Of a DNA stretch of 64,000 nucleotides, positions 50,050 to 59,850 are shown piece by piece. Within the stretch, counting starts at the first letter, position 1. Every line of letters begins with the position of its first letter. This DNA comes from Mameliella sp. CS4. GTDB taxonomy: Bacteria; Pseudomonadota; Alphaproteobacteria; Rhodobacterales; Rhodobacteraceae. The translations under genes were made by a program, and so were the position numbers. The stretch is from contig NZ_JAHXRQ010000005.1 of NCBI RefSeq assembly GCF_019392335.1, positions 1 to 64,000 on the forward strand, given 5' to 3'. The notes beneath the pieces are model-generated. The model had not been told where the DNA came from. It made no database searches and saw nothing but the letters and a program-made list of their open reading frames with translations.

Positions 50050-50670
50050 TCACTGGCGGGGCGGGCGCGGCCGGTAGACCGGCAGGCGCCAGCCCAGCGT
50101 CAGAGACCCGGCGCGCAGCCCGATCGTGACAAGTGCGACCAGCCCGGCGCTGAGCGCGGGCGCGGCCCCGGCCTGCGTGGCCAGGACACCGGCAAGCGAT
50201 CCGGCAAGGGCACAGGTGACGTAAAGTTCGCCCTGTTTCAGGACCAGCGGCAATTCGTTGGCGACCACGTCGCGCGCCAGCCCCCCGGCACAGCCGGTGG
50301 CGATCCCCATGACCAGAACAATACCCACGGGCTGCCCCAGCCCCTGCGCCACCCCTGCCCCGGCGGCCACGGCGACGCCCAGCGCCAGCGCGTCCAGCCA
50401 GAGGATCGCGCGCATCCGGCTTTCCAGCAGGTGAGCCGTGAAAAAGACCAGGACGGCGGCGCAGGTGACCACTGCAAGGTAGGTCTGGTCGGCAATCCAG
50501 ATCGGCGTGCGGTTCAGCAGCAGATCGCGCAGCGTGCCCCCACCCAGGCCCGTCAGACCGGCGAGGAAGGCAAAGCCCACGATATCCAGCTGCGCCCGGC
50601 TGGCCACCAATGCGCCAGTCAGGGCAAAAACCAGCACCGCGGCATAGTCGAGCAGGACCAGCAGGCTCAT
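50050..50670 (-). CDS. Trimeric intracellular cation channel (UPF0126/YadS) family protein
   Basis: A 206-residue membrane protein of two related three-helix halves plus a last helix: LDYAAVLVFALTGALVASRA, then GLTGLGGGTLRDLLLNRTPI with the conserved Gly-Gly-Thr-x-Arg-Asp, and the second half GIATGCAGGLARDVVANELP with a matching Arg-Asp. These are the hallmarks of TRIC-type bacterial channels. Located in the inner membrane. It lies upstream of no obvious partner; rnhA follows on the right, same strand, 13 bases away. Confidence 0.88.
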   Translation of the reverse strand: MSLLVLLDYAAVLVFALTGALVASRAQLDIVGFAFLAGLTGLGGGTLRDLLLNRTPIWIADQTYLAVVTCAAVLVFFTAHLLESRMRAILWLDALALGVAVAAGAGVAQGLGQPVGIVLVMGIATGCAGGLARDVVANELPLVLKQGELYVTCALAGSLAGVLATQAGAAPALSAGLVALVTIGLRAGSLTLGWRLPVYRPRPPRQ

Positions 50671-50683
50671 GCGCGGAGGCTAA

Positions 50684-51136
50684 TCATTTCTTGAACGGCG
50701 CCATGCCCGCCCGCGCCAGTTCGTCGGCGCGTTCGTTTTCCGGATGGCCGGCGTGGCCCTTGACCCATTCCCATGTCACCTGGTGGCGTTTCTGCGCCTC
50801 GTCCAGCCGCTGCCAGAGTTCGACATTCTTGACCGGCTTCTTGGCGGCGGTCTTCCATCCGTTGCGCTTCCAGCCGTGAATCCAGCCGGTGACGCCGTTC
50901 TTGACGTATGCGCTGTCGGTGACGACGGTGATGGTCGAGGGCCGGGCCAGGCTTTCCAGAGCGTTGATCGCGGCCAGCAGTTCCATCCGGTTGTTGGTGG
51001 TCTGTGCCTCGCCGCCCTTCAGCTCGCGTTCCTTGACGACGGTCTCGCCCTCCTTCGCGCGCAGCAGGGCGCCCCAGCCGCCGGGGCCGGGGTTTCCGGA
51101 ACAGGCGCCATCGGTATAGGCAAAAAGCTCAGGCAT
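50684..51136 (-). CDS. rnhA: Ribonuclease HI
   Basis: A 150-residue RNase HI with all four catalytic acidic residues in their motifs: [46 protein letters not shown] and [11 protein letters not shown]. It cleaves RNA in RNA-DNA hybrids, as in R-loops and primer removal. Its start overlaps the end of the methyltransferase gene by 8 bases. Confidence 0.97.
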   Translation of the reverse strand: MPELFAYTDGACSGNPGPGGWGALLRAKEGETVVKERELKGGEAQTTNNRMELLAAINALESLARPSTITVVTDSAYVKNGVTGWIHGWKRNGWKTAAKKPVKNVELWQRLDEAQKRHQVTWEWVKGHAGHPENERADELARAGMAPFKK

Positions 51137-51719
51137 GGGCGGTCACCGTGATCCAGGGGGCCATGACGTTGTCGAGGCCGAGATCCTCGCCGTGGCGGAA
51201 GGCGCCGGGCGTGAAACCGGCATCCCGCAAGAGGCCAGAGAGTTCCGCTTCGGTGTAATAGGTGTAGAGGCGCCCAAGATCGTCGCGCTTGCTGCCCGTG
51301 CCGGTTTTCACCCCGACATGGAACAGCCCGCCGGGTTTCAGCGCACGGTGGATCGCCGAAAGGTGGCGGGGCATGGCGTCACGGGGCGCGTGCAACAGGC
51401 TGAAGTTGGCCCAGATGCCATCATAGGCCGTCGTGGCATCCAGCGCATCGAAATCCGCCTTGCGCGCGGCAACGCCGGGATGGGCGGCCGCCAGGTCCAC
51501 CATCGCGGTGGAGGCATCCCAGGCCTCAACCTGGTGCCCGGCGGCGGCCATGTGGCGGGCCGAGAGACCGGGGCCACAGCCGAGGTCAAGCACATGGGCC
51601 CCTTTGGGCAGCGCCTCGATAAAGGCCCGCAGGGTGGCGTCCGGCGCGTCGGAGGCGGTAACGCGGGCATAATCCTCGGCCCGACTGTCGTAGATACGGA
51701 TGGTTTCGCGGTCTGTCAT
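51129..51719 (-). CDS. SAM-dependent class I methyltransferase
   Basis: A 196-residue Methyltransf_11-type protein: SAM-binding [20 protein letters not shown] with the Gly-x-Gly loop, [20 protein letters not shown], and [20 protein letters not shown]. The substrate is unknown. Start at [17 protein letters not shown] (51719); the frame is open upstream into the DUF3429 gene but those residues are not family-like. It overlaps rnhA by 8 bases. Confidence 0.85.
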   Translation of the reverse strand: MTDRETIRIYDSRAEDYARVTASDAPDATLRAFIEALPKGAHVLDLGCGPGLSARHMAAAGHQVEAWDASTAMVDLAAAHPGVAARKADFDALDATTAYDGIWANFSLLHAPRDAMPRHLSAIHRALKPGGLFHVGVKTGTGSKRDDLGRLYTYYTEAELSGLLRDAGFTPGAFRHGEDLGLDNVMAPWITVTAHA

Positions 51720-51760
51720 GGCTGTGGTCTGGCCTTTTCCGGCGCCCTTCGCAAGACGGT

Positions 51761-52213
51761 TCAGAGCAGTGCGGTCAGCAACAGGCAGGCGACCACCAGC
51801 GCCGTCAGAAGGACGCGCAACCGCATCCACCACGGCGGCGCCAGCCCCCAGCGCCAGAAGGCCGCGTCCAGCAGCAGAAGCGCGAGAAATCCGAAAGTCA
51901 GGTTCAGCGCGGCGGCGGTCTCTCCGCCACCGGTGGTGAAAAACGCCCAAAGCGCGGGGATGACCGAGAGCGCGTAGCCGGTGGTCGCGCGACTGCCTTC
52001 GGCCTTGGTCGCGAACCCCCAGAGCACGCCGGACATGAAGGACAGGATCACCGCACCATAGAACAACTGCACATAGGGGCCAACGAAACGCGGCCCCAGC
52101 GCGCCCGTGGCCCAGTCATGCAACCCGGGCAACAGCAGGGTCAGCACACCCCAGACGAACGGGAGCACACCGGCAAGGCCGAGGATCAGGGCAGAGCGGG
52201 GGATCTGGGACAT
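51761..52213 (-). CDS. DUF3429 membrane protein
   Basis: A 150-residue integral membrane protein with four hydrophobic segments and the DUF3429 signatures FYGAVILSFMSGVLWGFATK and LNLTFGFLALLLLDAAFWRW with a WWMRLR turn. Function unknown. It lies 24 bases downstream of ispH and likely shares its transcript. Confidence 0.85.
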   Translation of the reverse strand: MSQIPRSALILGLAGVLPFVWGVLTLLLPGLHDWATGALGPRFVGPYVQLFYGAVILSFMSGVLWGFATKAEGSRATTGYALSVIPALWAFFTTGGGETAAALNLTFGFLALLLLDAAFWRWGLAPPWWMRLRVLLTALVVACLLLTALL

Positions 52214-52237
52214 CTCGGGGCCTATTGATGTGCTGGG

Positions 52238-53194
52238 TCAGGCAGGCTCGCGCAGCACGCGCGGCACCTTGAATTCCACGTTTTCCTGCGCGGTCTCGAC
52301 CAGTTCGACCGTGACGTCATGGCGCGCCCGGAAGGCGTCGATAACCTCGTCGATCAGCACTTCGGGCGCCGAGGCCCCGGCGGTGATCCCCACCGATCCG
52401 ATGCCGTCGAGAGCACGCCAATCGATGTCCGTGGCCCGCTGGACCAACTGCGCATAGGCACAGCCTGCGCGGCGCCCGACCTCGACCAGGCGTTTCGAAT
52501 TCGACGAATTGGGCGCGCCCACCACCAGCAGGGCATCGGCCTTTGGCGCCAATGCCTTGACCGCTTCCTGGCGGTTGGTGGTGGCGTAGCAGATATCTTC
52601 CTTGTGCGGGCCGACGATGGCCGGAAAACGCGCCTTGAGCGCGGCGACGATGTCGATCGTGTCATCGACCGACAGCGTCGTCTGGGTGACAAAGGCGAGG
52701 CGCTCGGGATCGCGCACCTCGACATGGGCCACATCCTCGACCGTTTCCACCAGCAGGACCTCGCCCGCCGGCAGTTGGCCCATCGTCCCTACAGTCTCGG
52801 GATGGCCAGCGTGGCCGATCATGACCATCTGCAGCCCGTTCTCGTGATGGCGGGCAGCCTCGATATGCACCTTCGAGACAAGCGGACAGGTGGCATCGAC
52901 GTAGATCATCTCGCGCTTGGCCGCCTCGGCCGGGACGGATTTCGGCACGCCATGCGCGGAAAAGATCACCGGGCGGTCGTCCGGACAATCCTCCAGCTCT
53001 TCGACGAAAACGGCCCCCTTGGCGCGCAGGTCGTCGACGACATACTTGTTGTGCACGATCTCGTGCCGGACATAGATCGGGGCGCCCCATTTCTCGAGCG
53101 CCATTTCCACGATCTTGATGGCCCGGTCGACACCGGCGCAGAAGCCGCGCGGCGCGGCCAGGTAGAGAGTGAGCGGCGGCAGTCTGTCGGTCAT
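52238..53194 (-). CDS. ispH: 4-hydroxy-3-methylbut-2-enyl diphosphate reductase
   Basis: A 318-residue IspH, the last step of the MEP isoprenoid pathway, giving IPP and DMAPP. The three iron-sulfur ligand Cys are in [36 protein letters not shown] and [31 protein letters not shown] and [15 protein letters not shown] match the substrate pocket. I start at [20 protein letters not shown] (53194); the upstream frame is Arg/Gly-rich and not conserved. Monocistronic or co-transcribed with DUF3429. Confidence 0.96.
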   Translation of the reverse strand: MTDRLPPLTLYLAAPRGFCAGVDRAIKIVEMALEKWGAPIYVRHEIVHNKYVVDDLRAKGAVFVEELEDCPDDRPVIFSAHGVPKSVPAEAAKREMIYVDATCPLVSKVHIEAARHHENGLQMVMIGHAGHPETVGTMGQLPAGEVLLVETVEDVAHVEVRDPERLAFVTQTTLSVDDTIDIVAALKARFPAIVGPHKEDICYATTNRQEAVKALAPKADALLVVGAPNSSNSKRLVEVGRRAGCAYAQLVQRATDIDWRALDGIGSVGITAGASAPEVLIDEVIDAFRARHDVTVELVETAQENVEFKVPRVLREPA

Positions 53195-53299
53195 GGCGCG
53201 GCCTTTCGTCCTGTGTTGCCCCTGACCTAAGACCTTGCCCCCTCCACGTCCAGTCCGCCCCTTGGCCGGAACCCGGCAGGCCAAAGGCAGAGGCCAAAA

Positions 53300-53332
53300 G
53301 GAAAGGGACGGCGCAGCGCACCGTCCCCTTCC
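53300..53332 (-). terminator. Terminator downstream of the NYN gene
   Basis: GGAAAGGGACGG (53300-53311) pairs with CCGTCCCCTTCC (53321-53332) apart from a single A/C offset, around a 9-base loop. On the minus strand it is followed by TTTCCTTTT, so it fits the end of the leftward NYN transcript. Confidence 0.75.
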
Positions 53333-53404
53333 GTTTCATGCCGCCCGCCCTGTCGCCGCCCTCTCATCCCTGTGGAGCGGTTGTCGGGGCTGCGGAAAGT
53401 GGTC

Positions 53405-53977
53405 TTACTTGCTCGAGGCGACCTCGAAGTTGCGTTCGACCTGGTTGTCGCGCGGCGGACGACCGATGACTTCACGAAGCTCGTCGAGCTCGATGAAGTT
53501 GTCGGCCTGGCGGCGCAACTCGTCGGCGATCATCGGGGGCTGCGACCGGATGGTCGAGACTACCGAAACCCGCACGCCCTGCCGCTGGAGGCTTTCGACC
53601 AGCGGACGGAAGTCGCCGTCACCGGAGAAGAGCACGATGTGATCCACCCGCGGGGCCAGCTCCATCGCATCGACCGTCAGCTCGATGTCCATGTTGCCCT
53701 TGACCTTGCGACGCCCTTGGCTGTCCGTGTACTCCTTTGCGGGCTTGGTCACCATCGTGAACCCGTTGTAGTGGAGCCAGTCAACCAGAGGGCGAATAGG
53801 AGAGTACTCATCATTCTCCAGAAGCGCCGTGTAGTAGAAGGCCCGAACCATCTTGCCGCGACGAGCGAATTCCTGCCTCAGGAGCTTGTAGTCGATGTCA
53901 AACCCGAGAGCCTTGGCCGCTGCGTAAAGATTGGAGCCATCTATGAACAGCGCAAGCCGTTCGTCTTTGTAGAACAT
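53405..53977 (-). CDS. NYN-domain protein (LabA/DUF88 family)
   Basis: A 190-residue PIN-like NYN protein: ERLALFIDGSNLYAAAKALG with the first Asp, KPAKEYTDSQGRRKVKGNMD followed by the acidic ELTVDAMELA, and IVLFSGDGDFRPLVESLQRQ with the second acidic pair. The family has the acid cluster of a metal-dependent RNase fold and includes cyanobacterial LabA and eukaryotic RNA-decay proteins. The start at 53977 is supported by AAAGGAAATTTT. It faces folK across a divergent, AT-rich promoter gap. Confidence 0.9.
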   Translation of the reverse strand: MFYKDERLALFIDGSNLYAAAKALGFDIDYKLLRQEFARRGKMVRAFYYTALLENDEYSPIRPLVDWLHYNGFTMVTKPAKEYTDSQGRRKVKGNMDIELTVDAMELAPRVDHIVLFSGDGDFRPLVESLQRQGVRVSVVSTIRSQPPMIADELRRQADNFIELDELREVIGRPPRDNQVERNFEVASSK

Positions 53978-54114
53978 AAAATTTCCTTTCGTCCAATCGG
54001 CCCGCCTAGTCCGTGAGTGAGTGAGTGGTAGCGGACGCGTTCGGCTAAGATTATGGTTTTTTCCGCGCATCGCAAGGCGTAGGCAGGTCTCAAAAGAATA
54101 GTACGTTAGGGCAA

Positions 54115-54687
54115 ATGGCACAAGAATTCCTTATAGCACTCGGCTCGAACCTGCCGTCCAGCGCAGGCGGCAGCAGCGACACGCTGGCCGCGGCCCTGGC
54201 CGCGATGGTCGGGTCCGGGCTGCGACTGCGCCGCGTCAGCCGGTTCTTCTCGACCCCCTGTTTTCCGCCTGGCAACGGGCCGGATTTCGTCAATGCCTGC
54301 GTCGCGGCGACTGGCCCAGATCACCCTGAGGTGGTATTGGAGATCCTGCATGGCATCGAGGCGGAGTTCGGGCGCACTCGCGGAACGCGATGGGCCAGCC
54401 GCCCGCTGGACCTCGATCTGCTGGCGGCAGGCGACCTCATCCGCCCCGATCCAGAGGCTCAGGCGCACTGGCGCGGGCTGCCCCTGGAACGGCAGACAAA
54501 AGAGGTCCCCGGCGAATTGATCCTGCCACATCCCCGCCTGCAGGACCGTGCTTTCGTCCTGGTGCCGCTGGCGGATATCGCGGCGGACTGGCGCCATCCG
54601 CTGACAGGCGCTACGGTGTCAGAGATGCTGGCGGCGCTGCCCCGGCAGACACGCGCCGACGTCATAGCCTTGCAAGGGGACTTGTGA
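54115..54687 (+). CDS. folK: 2-amino-4-hydroxy-6-hydroxymethyldihydropteridine pyrophosphokinase
   Basis: A 190-residue HPPK that transfers pyrophosphate from ATP to the pterin precursor of folate. FLIALGSNLPSSAGGSSDTL at the N-terminus, GPDFVNACVAATGPDHPEVV, the DLDLL block after a Trp (TRWASRPLDLDLLAAGDLIR), and LILPHPRLQDRAFVLVPLAD are diagnostic. The following gene is rpoZ, 84 bases on. Confidence 0.93.
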   Translation: MAQEFLIALGSNLPSSAGGSSDTLAAALAAMVGSGLRLRRVSRFFSTPCFPPGNGPDFVNACVAATGPDHPEVVLEILHGIEAEFGRTRGTRWASRPLDLDLLAAGDLIRPDPEAQAHWRGLPLERQTKEVPGELILPHPRLQDRAFVLVPLADIAADWRHPLTGATVSEMLAALPRQTRADVIALQGDL

Positions 54688-54771
54688 TGACACCCCTCTT
54701 GTATCCCGGGCAAGGGCGCGTTATGTCATGCCTTTCTGAGGCCCTCGTAACAGGATAACGGAGCGCTTTTC

Positions 54772-55125
54772 ATGGCACGCGTGACGGTAGAAGATTGCGT
54801 CGACAAGGTCCCGAACCGGTTCGAACTGGTGATGCTCGCCGCACATCGTGCGCGCGAAGTGTCTTCCGGTGCCGCGATCACGGTCGACCGCGACAATGAC
54901 AAGAACCCGGTGGTCGCCCTGCGCGAAATCGCCGAGGAAACCCAGTCCGCCGACGAACTGCGCGAGCGTCTGATCGAATCGAACCAGACCCAGATCGAGG
55001 TCGACGAGCCCGAAGAAGACGCGATGGCCCTTCTGATGGGTGCAGAGCAGGACAAGCCGCAAGAAGACGACATGTCCGAAGAAAAGCTGCTGCGCGCGCT
55101 TATGGAGGCGCAGGGCCAGGGCTGA
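54772..55125 (+). CDS. rpoZ: RNA polymerase omega subunit
   Basis: A 117-residue omega subunit: [20 protein letters not shown] and [20 protein letters not shown] are the conserved part that braces beta-prime; the acidic C-terminal extension is typical of alphaproteobacteria. It precedes rel by 28 bases, the usual rpoZ-rel/spoT order, and in E. coli omega is needed for one ppGpp site. Confidence 0.96.
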   Translation: MARVTVEDCVDKVPNRFELVMLAAHRAREVSSGAAITVDRDNDKNPVVALREIAEETQSADELRERLIESNQTQIEVDEPEEDAMALLMGAEQDKPQEDDMSEEKLLRALMEAQGQG

Positions 55126-55153
55126 GCCCCCGGGCTGGCGGTGCGGTGCTGAC

Positions 55154-57304
55154 ATGATCTCGGCCGAAGACCTCGTCGAACTCGTCCGCAACTACAATCC
55201 GCGCACCAACGCAGAGTTGATCATCGCGGCCTATGACTATGGCCGCGAGATGCACGAGGGGCAGTTCCGCAAGTCCGGAGAGCCCTATTTTTCGCATCCG
55301 GTGTCTGTGGCGGCGATCCTGACCGAGCAACAGCTCGACGACGCCACCATCATCACCGCCCTCCTGCACGACACGATCGAAGACACGCGGTCGACCTATT
55401 CCGAGGTCGAACAGCGGTTCGGACGCGATATCGCCGAACTGGTCGATGGTGTCACCAAGCTGACCAACCTCCAGCTTTCCAGTTCCGAGACCAAGCAGGC
55501 GGAAAACTTCCGCAAGCTGTTCATGGCCATGTCCAAGGACCTGCGCGTGATCCTGGTCAAGCTGGCCGACCGACTTCACAACATGCGCACCATCCGCGCC
55601 ATGCGCCCCGACAAGCAGGTGCAAAAGGCGCGCGAGACGATGGACATCTACGCCCCGCTGGCAGGTCGGATGGGCATGCAGTGGATGCGCGAGGAGCTGG
55701 AGGATCACGCCTTTCGCGTGCTGAACCCCAAGGGCCGCGACAGCATCATCCGCCGCTTTATCACCCTGCAGCGGGAAACCGGCGATGTGGTGCAGCGCAT
55801 CACCACGGACATGCGGCACGAGCTGGAAAAGGCGGGCGTCGAGGCAGAGGTCTTTGGCCGCGCGAAAAAGCCCTACTCGATCTGGCGCAAGATGCAGGAA
55901 AAGAAGATCGGCTTTTCCCGTCTCTCCGACATCTATGGCTTTCGTGTCATCACCCGGTCCGAAGGCGACTGCTATGGCGCATTGGGCGCCATCCACCAAC
56001 GTTGGAAATCCATCCCCGGCCGGTTCAAGGACTATATCAGCCAGCCCAAGACAAACGGCTATCGCTCGATCCACACAACGGTGTCGGGCCGCGACGGCAA
56101 GCGGGTCGAGGTGCAGATCCGCACCCGCGAAATGCACGAGGTGGCCGAAACTGGCGTGGCAGCGCATTGGTCCTATCGTGACGGGGTGCCAGCGGAAAAC
56201 CGTTTTGCCGTGGATCCCGCCAAATGGATCGCCTCCGTCACCGAACAGTTCGACGCCGAAGAAGACCACGACGCTTTCCTCGAGGCGGTCAAGCTGGAGA
56301 TGTATTCCGACAAGGTCTTTTGCTTCACGCCCCAGGGCGACGTGGTAAAGCTGCCGCGCGGCGCGACGCCGATCGACTATGCCTATGCGATCCACACGCG
56401 GATCGGGTCGAAATGCGTGGGCGCCAAGGTCGACGGCATCCGCGTGCCGCTGTGGACACGGCTGAAGAACGGCCAGTCGGTCGAGATCATCACCGCCGAA
56501 GGCCAGGCGCCGCAGGCGACCTGGCTGGACATGGCGACGACGGGCAAGGCGAAATCCGCGATCCGCCGCGCCCTGCGCGAGGCCAACAAGGAACGCTATG
56601 CCAAGCTGGGCCACGAACTGGCCCGCGCCGCGTTTGAATCGCGCGGCAAGAAAGCAACCGACAAGGTTCTGGAAAAGGCCGCGGCGACCCTGCGGCTGGA
56701 AGACACGGAAACCCTGCTGGCACGGCTGGGCAGCGCCGAACTGACCACCTCCGAGGTGGTCGAGGCCGTCTATCCCAACCTCGCCATCCAGGACGACGGC
56801 GAGATCGAGATGAAGCGCGCCGTCGTGGGCCTGGAACACGGGCAGGGATTCGAGCGGGCGAAATGCTGTCAGCCGCTGCCGGGCGAACGAATCGTCGGGC
56901 TTGCGCATCGCGGGCAGGGCGTCGCCGTGCACGCCATCGACTGTGCCGCCCTCGCCGACCACGAGGATCAGCCGGAACGCTGGCTGGACCTGCACTGGGC
57001 CGAGGGCAAGCACCCGGCCGTCTACACGGTGTCACTTGAACTCACCATCGGCAACGATGCAGGCGTCCTGGGACGGATTTGCACATTGATTGGCGAGACC
57101 AAGGCCAATATTTCTGATTTGAATTTCCTCGCACGCAAACCGGATTTTTACCGCCTCATGATGGACATTGATCTGCGAGATGCAGAACATCTGCATTCCC
57201 TGATCTCCACGCTGGAGGCGGAAAGCCACGTGGCCTCTGTCGTCCGTCGACGTGACCCCGGGCTTGAATCGGTCCCGGCTGCGGCGACGGAAGCGGCAGA
57301 ATAG
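55154..57304 (+). CDS. rel: Bifunctional (p)ppGpp synthetase/hydrolase Rel
   Basis: A 716-residue long RSH. The N-terminal hydrolase has the HD motif at His72-Asp73 (LLHDTIEDTRSTYSEVEQRF). The synthetase domain shows GFRVITRSEGDCYGALGAIH and YRSIHTTVSGRDGKRVEVQI. Then come TGS (VFCFTPQGDVVKLPRGATPI), a Cys-containing middle (KCCQPLPGERIVGLAHRGQG) and a C-terminal ACT domain. Both catalytic domains look intact, so it can make and destroy the alarmone. I start at the ATG at 55154; the frame runs further back into rpoZ. Alphaproteobacteria usually have this single Rel. Confidence 0.96.
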   Translation: MISAEDLVELVRNYNPRTNAELIIAAYDYGREMHEGQFRKSGEPYFSHPVSVAAILTEQQLDDATIITALLHDTIEDTRSTYSEVEQRFGRDIAELVDGVTKLTNLQLSSSETKQAENFRKLFMAMSKDLRVILVKLADRLHNMRTIRAMRPDKQVQKARETMDIYAPLAGRMGMQWMREELEDHAFRVLNPKGRDSIIRRFITLQRETGDVVQRITTDMRHELEKAGVEAEVFGRAKKPYSIWRKMQEKKIGFSRLSDIYGFRVITRSEGDCYGALGAIHQRWKSIPGRFKDYISQPKTNGYRSIHTTVSGRDGKRVEVQIRTREMHEVAETGVAAHWSYRDGVPAENRFAVDPAKWIASVTEQFDAEEDHDAFLEAVKLEMYSDKVFCFTPQGDVVKLPRGATPIDYAYAIHTRIGSKCVGAKVDGIRVPLWTRLKNGQSVEIITAEGQAPQATWLDMATTGKAKSAIRRALREANKERYAKLGHELARAAFESRGKKATDKVLEKAAATLRLEDTETLLARLGSAELTTSEVVEAVYPNLAIQDDGEIEMKRAVVGLEHGQGFERAKCCQPLPGERIVGLAHRGQGVAVHAIDCAALADHEDQPERWLDLHWAEGKHPAVYTVSLELTIGNDAGVLGRICTLIGETKANISDLNFLARKPDFYRLMMDIDLRDAEHLHSLISTLEAESHVASVVRRRDPGLESVPAAATEAAE

Positions 57305-57320
57305 GCAGGAAAGGCACAAC

Positions 57321-57956
57321 TTGGTCTTCAAGAGACGCGACAGACGGTCCATTGGCCGGATCGTGCTCGAAGCGCTCTGGCCGCGCGGCGGCTGGGCGCG
57401 GGCGGCGCGCTATGTCCAGTTGCGTGTCAACCGCCTGCCCGATCCGCCGGACCGGATCGCGCGCGGCATCTTTGCCGGTGTCCTGACCACCTTCACACCG
57501 TTCTACGGCTTTCACTTCTTCACCGCTGCGCTGATCGCCTGGATCATGCGGGGCAACATCCTGGCCGCGATCCTGTCGACATTCTTCGGCAACCCGCTGA
57601 CCTATGTGCCCATCGGCGTGATCGCGATGAAAACCGGGTATTGGCTGCTGGGCCTCGAAGCGGATCAGGATCACGGCAGCATCGGCAAGAAATTCGTCAA
57701 GGCAGGCCAGGATCTCTGGGACAATTTCATCGCCATCTTCACCCCGGACAGGACCGACTGGAGCCACCTCAAGATCTTCTATGACGAGGTGTTCTTTCCC
57801 TACATGGTGGGTGGCGTCCTGCCCGGGATGATCGCGGGCACCATCGCCTATTACGTCTCGCTGCCGCTGATCACCGCCTTTCAGAACCGCCGCAAGGGGG
57901 CCATCAAGGCCAAGCTGGCCGAGCTGAAGAAGAAAAAGGCGCGCCAGGCGAAGTGA
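57321..57956 (+). CDS. DUF2062 membrane protein
   Basis: A 211-residue protein with an N-terminal basic segment, then DUF2062: GIFAGVLTTFTPFYGFHFFT, ALIAWIMRGNILAAILSTFF with the conserved Asn-Pro (GNPLTYVP), and a C-terminal charged tail. A TTG at 57321 behind CAGGAAAGG is the best start; the frame continues upstream through rel's end without a good signal. DUF2062 genes often follow rel in this group. Function unknown; inner membrane. Confidence 0.85.
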   Translation: MVFKRRDRRSIGRIVLEALWPRGGWARAARYVQLRVNRLPDPPDRIARGIFAGVLTTFTPFYGFHFFTAALIAWIMRGNILAAILSTFFGNPLTYVPIGVIAMKTGYWLLGLEADQDHGSIGKKFVKAGQDLWDNFIAIFTPDRTDWSHLKIFYDEVFFPYMVGGVLPGMIAGTIAYYVSLPLITAFQNRRKGAIKAKLAELKKKKARQAK

Positions 57957-58050
57957 CCGCCCCTGCCGGTCGGCGCGTCCCGATTCCCGCTTTCATTTTC
58001 CTGCCCGCCGCTCTAGCTTTTGATCAAATTCCAGAACGGGGATCGCCACC

Positions 58051-58800
58051 ATGACCCAAACCGGACAGCTGCGCCTTGGCGTCAACATCGATCACGTCGC
58101 AACCGTGCGAAATGCGCGCGGCGGGGCCTATCCCGACCCGATCCGGGCCGCCAAGCTGGCCGAAGAGGCCGGCGCCGACGGCATCACCGCGCATCTGCGC
58201 GAGGATCGGCGCCACATCTCGGACGCGGATATCGACGGGCTGATGGAAAACCTGAGCGTGCCGCTCAACTTCGAGATGGCCGCCACCGACGAGATGCAGA
58301 AGATCGCCCTGCGTCACAAGCCGCATGCTGTCTGCATCGTGCCCGAGAAGCGCGAGGAAAAGACCACCGAGGGCGGGCTGGAAGTGGCGCGTGAAGAGAA
58401 CAAGCTGGCCCATTTCATCGCGCCGCTGCGCGAGGCTGGGTGCCGCGTGTCGATCTTCATCGCCGCCGACCGGCGCCAGATCGAAGCCGCGCACCGGATC
58501 GGCGCGCAGGTGATCGAACTGCACACCGGCGCCTATTGCGATTTCCACGCCGAAGGGCAGTTCGACAAGCGCGACACGGAGCTGGAACGGATGCGCGAAA
58601 TGGCCACCTACGCGCATTCGCTGGGGCTGGAGGTGCACGCCGGGCACGGGCTGACCTACGAAACCGTGCAGCCGGTTGCCGCGTTTCCCGAGGTGATGGA
58701 GTTGAACATCGGCCATTTCCTTGTGGGTGAGGCGATCTTTCGCGGTCTGGGCACGGCCATCGCGGAAATGCGCCGCCTGATGGACGCCGCGCGCGCCTGA
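58051..58800 (+). CDS. pdxJ: Pyridoxine 5'-phosphate synthase
   Basis: A 249-residue TIM-barrel Pdx[73 protein letters not shown] and [14 protein letters not shown]. It closes the pyridine ring of vitamin B6 from 3-amino-2-oxopropyl phosphate and deoxyxylulose phosphate. In many alphaproteobacteria acpS follows directly; here two unrelated genes and a hairpin intervene. Confidence 0.96.
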   Translation: MTQTGQLRLGVNIDHVATVRNARGGAYPDPIRAAKLAEEAGADGITAHLREDRRHISDADIDGLMENLSVPLNFEMAATDEMQKIALRHKPHAVCIVPEKREEKTTEGGLEVAREENKLAHFIAPLREAGCRVSIFIAADRRQIEAAHRIGAQVIELHTGAYCDFHAEGQFDKRDTELERMREMATYAHSLGLEVHAGHGLTYETVQPVAAFPEVMELNIGHFLVGEAIFRGLGTAIAEMRRLMDAARA

Positions 58801-58806
58801 CCCTGC

Positions 58807-58828
58807 GCGGACCGGCCTCCCGGTCCGC
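58807..58828. terminator. Hairpin after pdxJ
   Basis: A 9-bp perfect stem (GCGGACCGG with CCGGTCCGC) and a 4-base loop, 6 bases after the pdxJ stop. The downstream T content is low, so termination may be weak, but it marks the break in the pdxJ-acpS block. Confidence 0.6.
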
Positions 58829-58913
58829 CGCATTCCTTACGATTGTCACCATTTTTTTGCCGTAAATCCGGTTATACTTGGCCCAAACGCGTGCAATTGC
58901 CCGAGGTGCCGTC

Positions 58914-59747
58914 ATGCCTGTCATTCCAATGGACCCAGAAACGCTTGCCATCGATGCCTCGGCTGCCAAGGCAGCGGGCGCCGCGGCGGCCGAAAACTAT
59001 CGCAATCGCACGCCCTACCCCTATGGCAGCTTTGACGATTTCCTGCCCGCAGAGGTGCTGGACCGGGTTCTGGAAGAGCTGAAACAGCTGCCCGAGGCCG
59101 AGGACATGTTCAACCGCCCGCAGGAAAAGCTGAAGTCCAGCTACCTGCCGGAGCGCCTGCCGCCCTATACGCGCAACCTGTTCTACGTCCTGAACTCGCG
59201 CCCCTTCGTGCGTTTCCTCGAAGAGATGACCGGCATCAACGGGCTGATCCCGGATCCCTATTTCGCGGGCGGCGGCGTCCATGTTGTCGCCAATGGCGGG
59301 CACCTCGATATCCACGCGGATTTCAACCACAATCAAAAGCTCAACCTCGAACGCCGACTGAACATCCTCATCTACCTCAACAAGGACTGGAAAGAGGAAT
59401 ACGGCGGCTCTTTCGAGATCTGGAACACCGACATGACCGAAAAGGTCGCGGGATTCGTGCCGCTGTTTAACCGCATGTGCTGTTTCAACACCGGGTCCGA
59501 CACCTGGCACGGCAACCCCGAGACGGTGAACCATCCCGACGGAGAACCGCGCATGTCGCTGGCGCTGTACTACTACACCGCGACATGGGACTACACGCGC
59601 AAGTCCCATACGACGCTGTTCAAGCCCCGCCCGGGCACCAAGGACCAGGTCGACCGGCAGGTGAAACGCGCCGACATTCTGCAGGAAGTCCTGCCGCCGG
59701 TCATCTTCCGCAAGGTGATCGGGCGGCTGCAACGCTTCGGCTTCTGA
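58914..59747 (+). CDS. 2-oxoglutarate/Fe(II)-dependent oxygenase family protein
   Basis: A 277-residue 2OG-Fe(II) oxygenase of the prolyl-4-hydroxylase-like group. The iron ligands are His134 and Asp136 (GGHLDIHADFNHN) and the distal His199 (TGSDTWHGNPETV), and Arg213 in EPRMSLALYYYT can bind 2-oxoglutarate. Residues 1-30 are Ala-rich and variable, and the start could be anywhere from 58878; I chose the ATG at 58914. It stands alone between pdxJ and a periplasmic protein and breaks the usual pdxJ-acpS neighbourhood. The substrate is unknown; hydroxylation of a peptide or small molecule is the family expectation. Confidence 0.85.
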   Translation: MPVIPMDPETLAIDASAAKAAGAAAAENYRNRTPYPYGSFDDFLPAEVLDRVLEELKQLPEAEDMFNRPQEKLKSSYLPERLPPYTRNLFYVLNSRPFVRFLEEMTGINGLIPDPYFAGGGVHVVANGGHLDIHADFNHNQKLNLERRLNILIYLNKDWKEEYGGSFEIWNTDMTEKVAGFVPLFNRMCCFNTGSDTWHGNPETVNHPDGEPRMSLALYYYTATWDYTRKSHTTLFKPRPGTKDQVDRQVKRADILQEVLPPVIFRKVIGRLQRFGF

Positions 59748-59850
59748 GACCGGCATGAGTGTTGCGGGTGCGGTCGGGAAAACCTCGCCTCGCCCCCTCG
59801 CCCGGTCCGGGCTATCATTGCTCAAATCCGCTTTGACAAGGATACGCCCC

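Noticed and set aside
55100-57013. A 637-codon minus-strand open frame opposite rel
   Set aside because: Antisense shadow of a GC-rich gene; rel has both catalytic domains and normal length.
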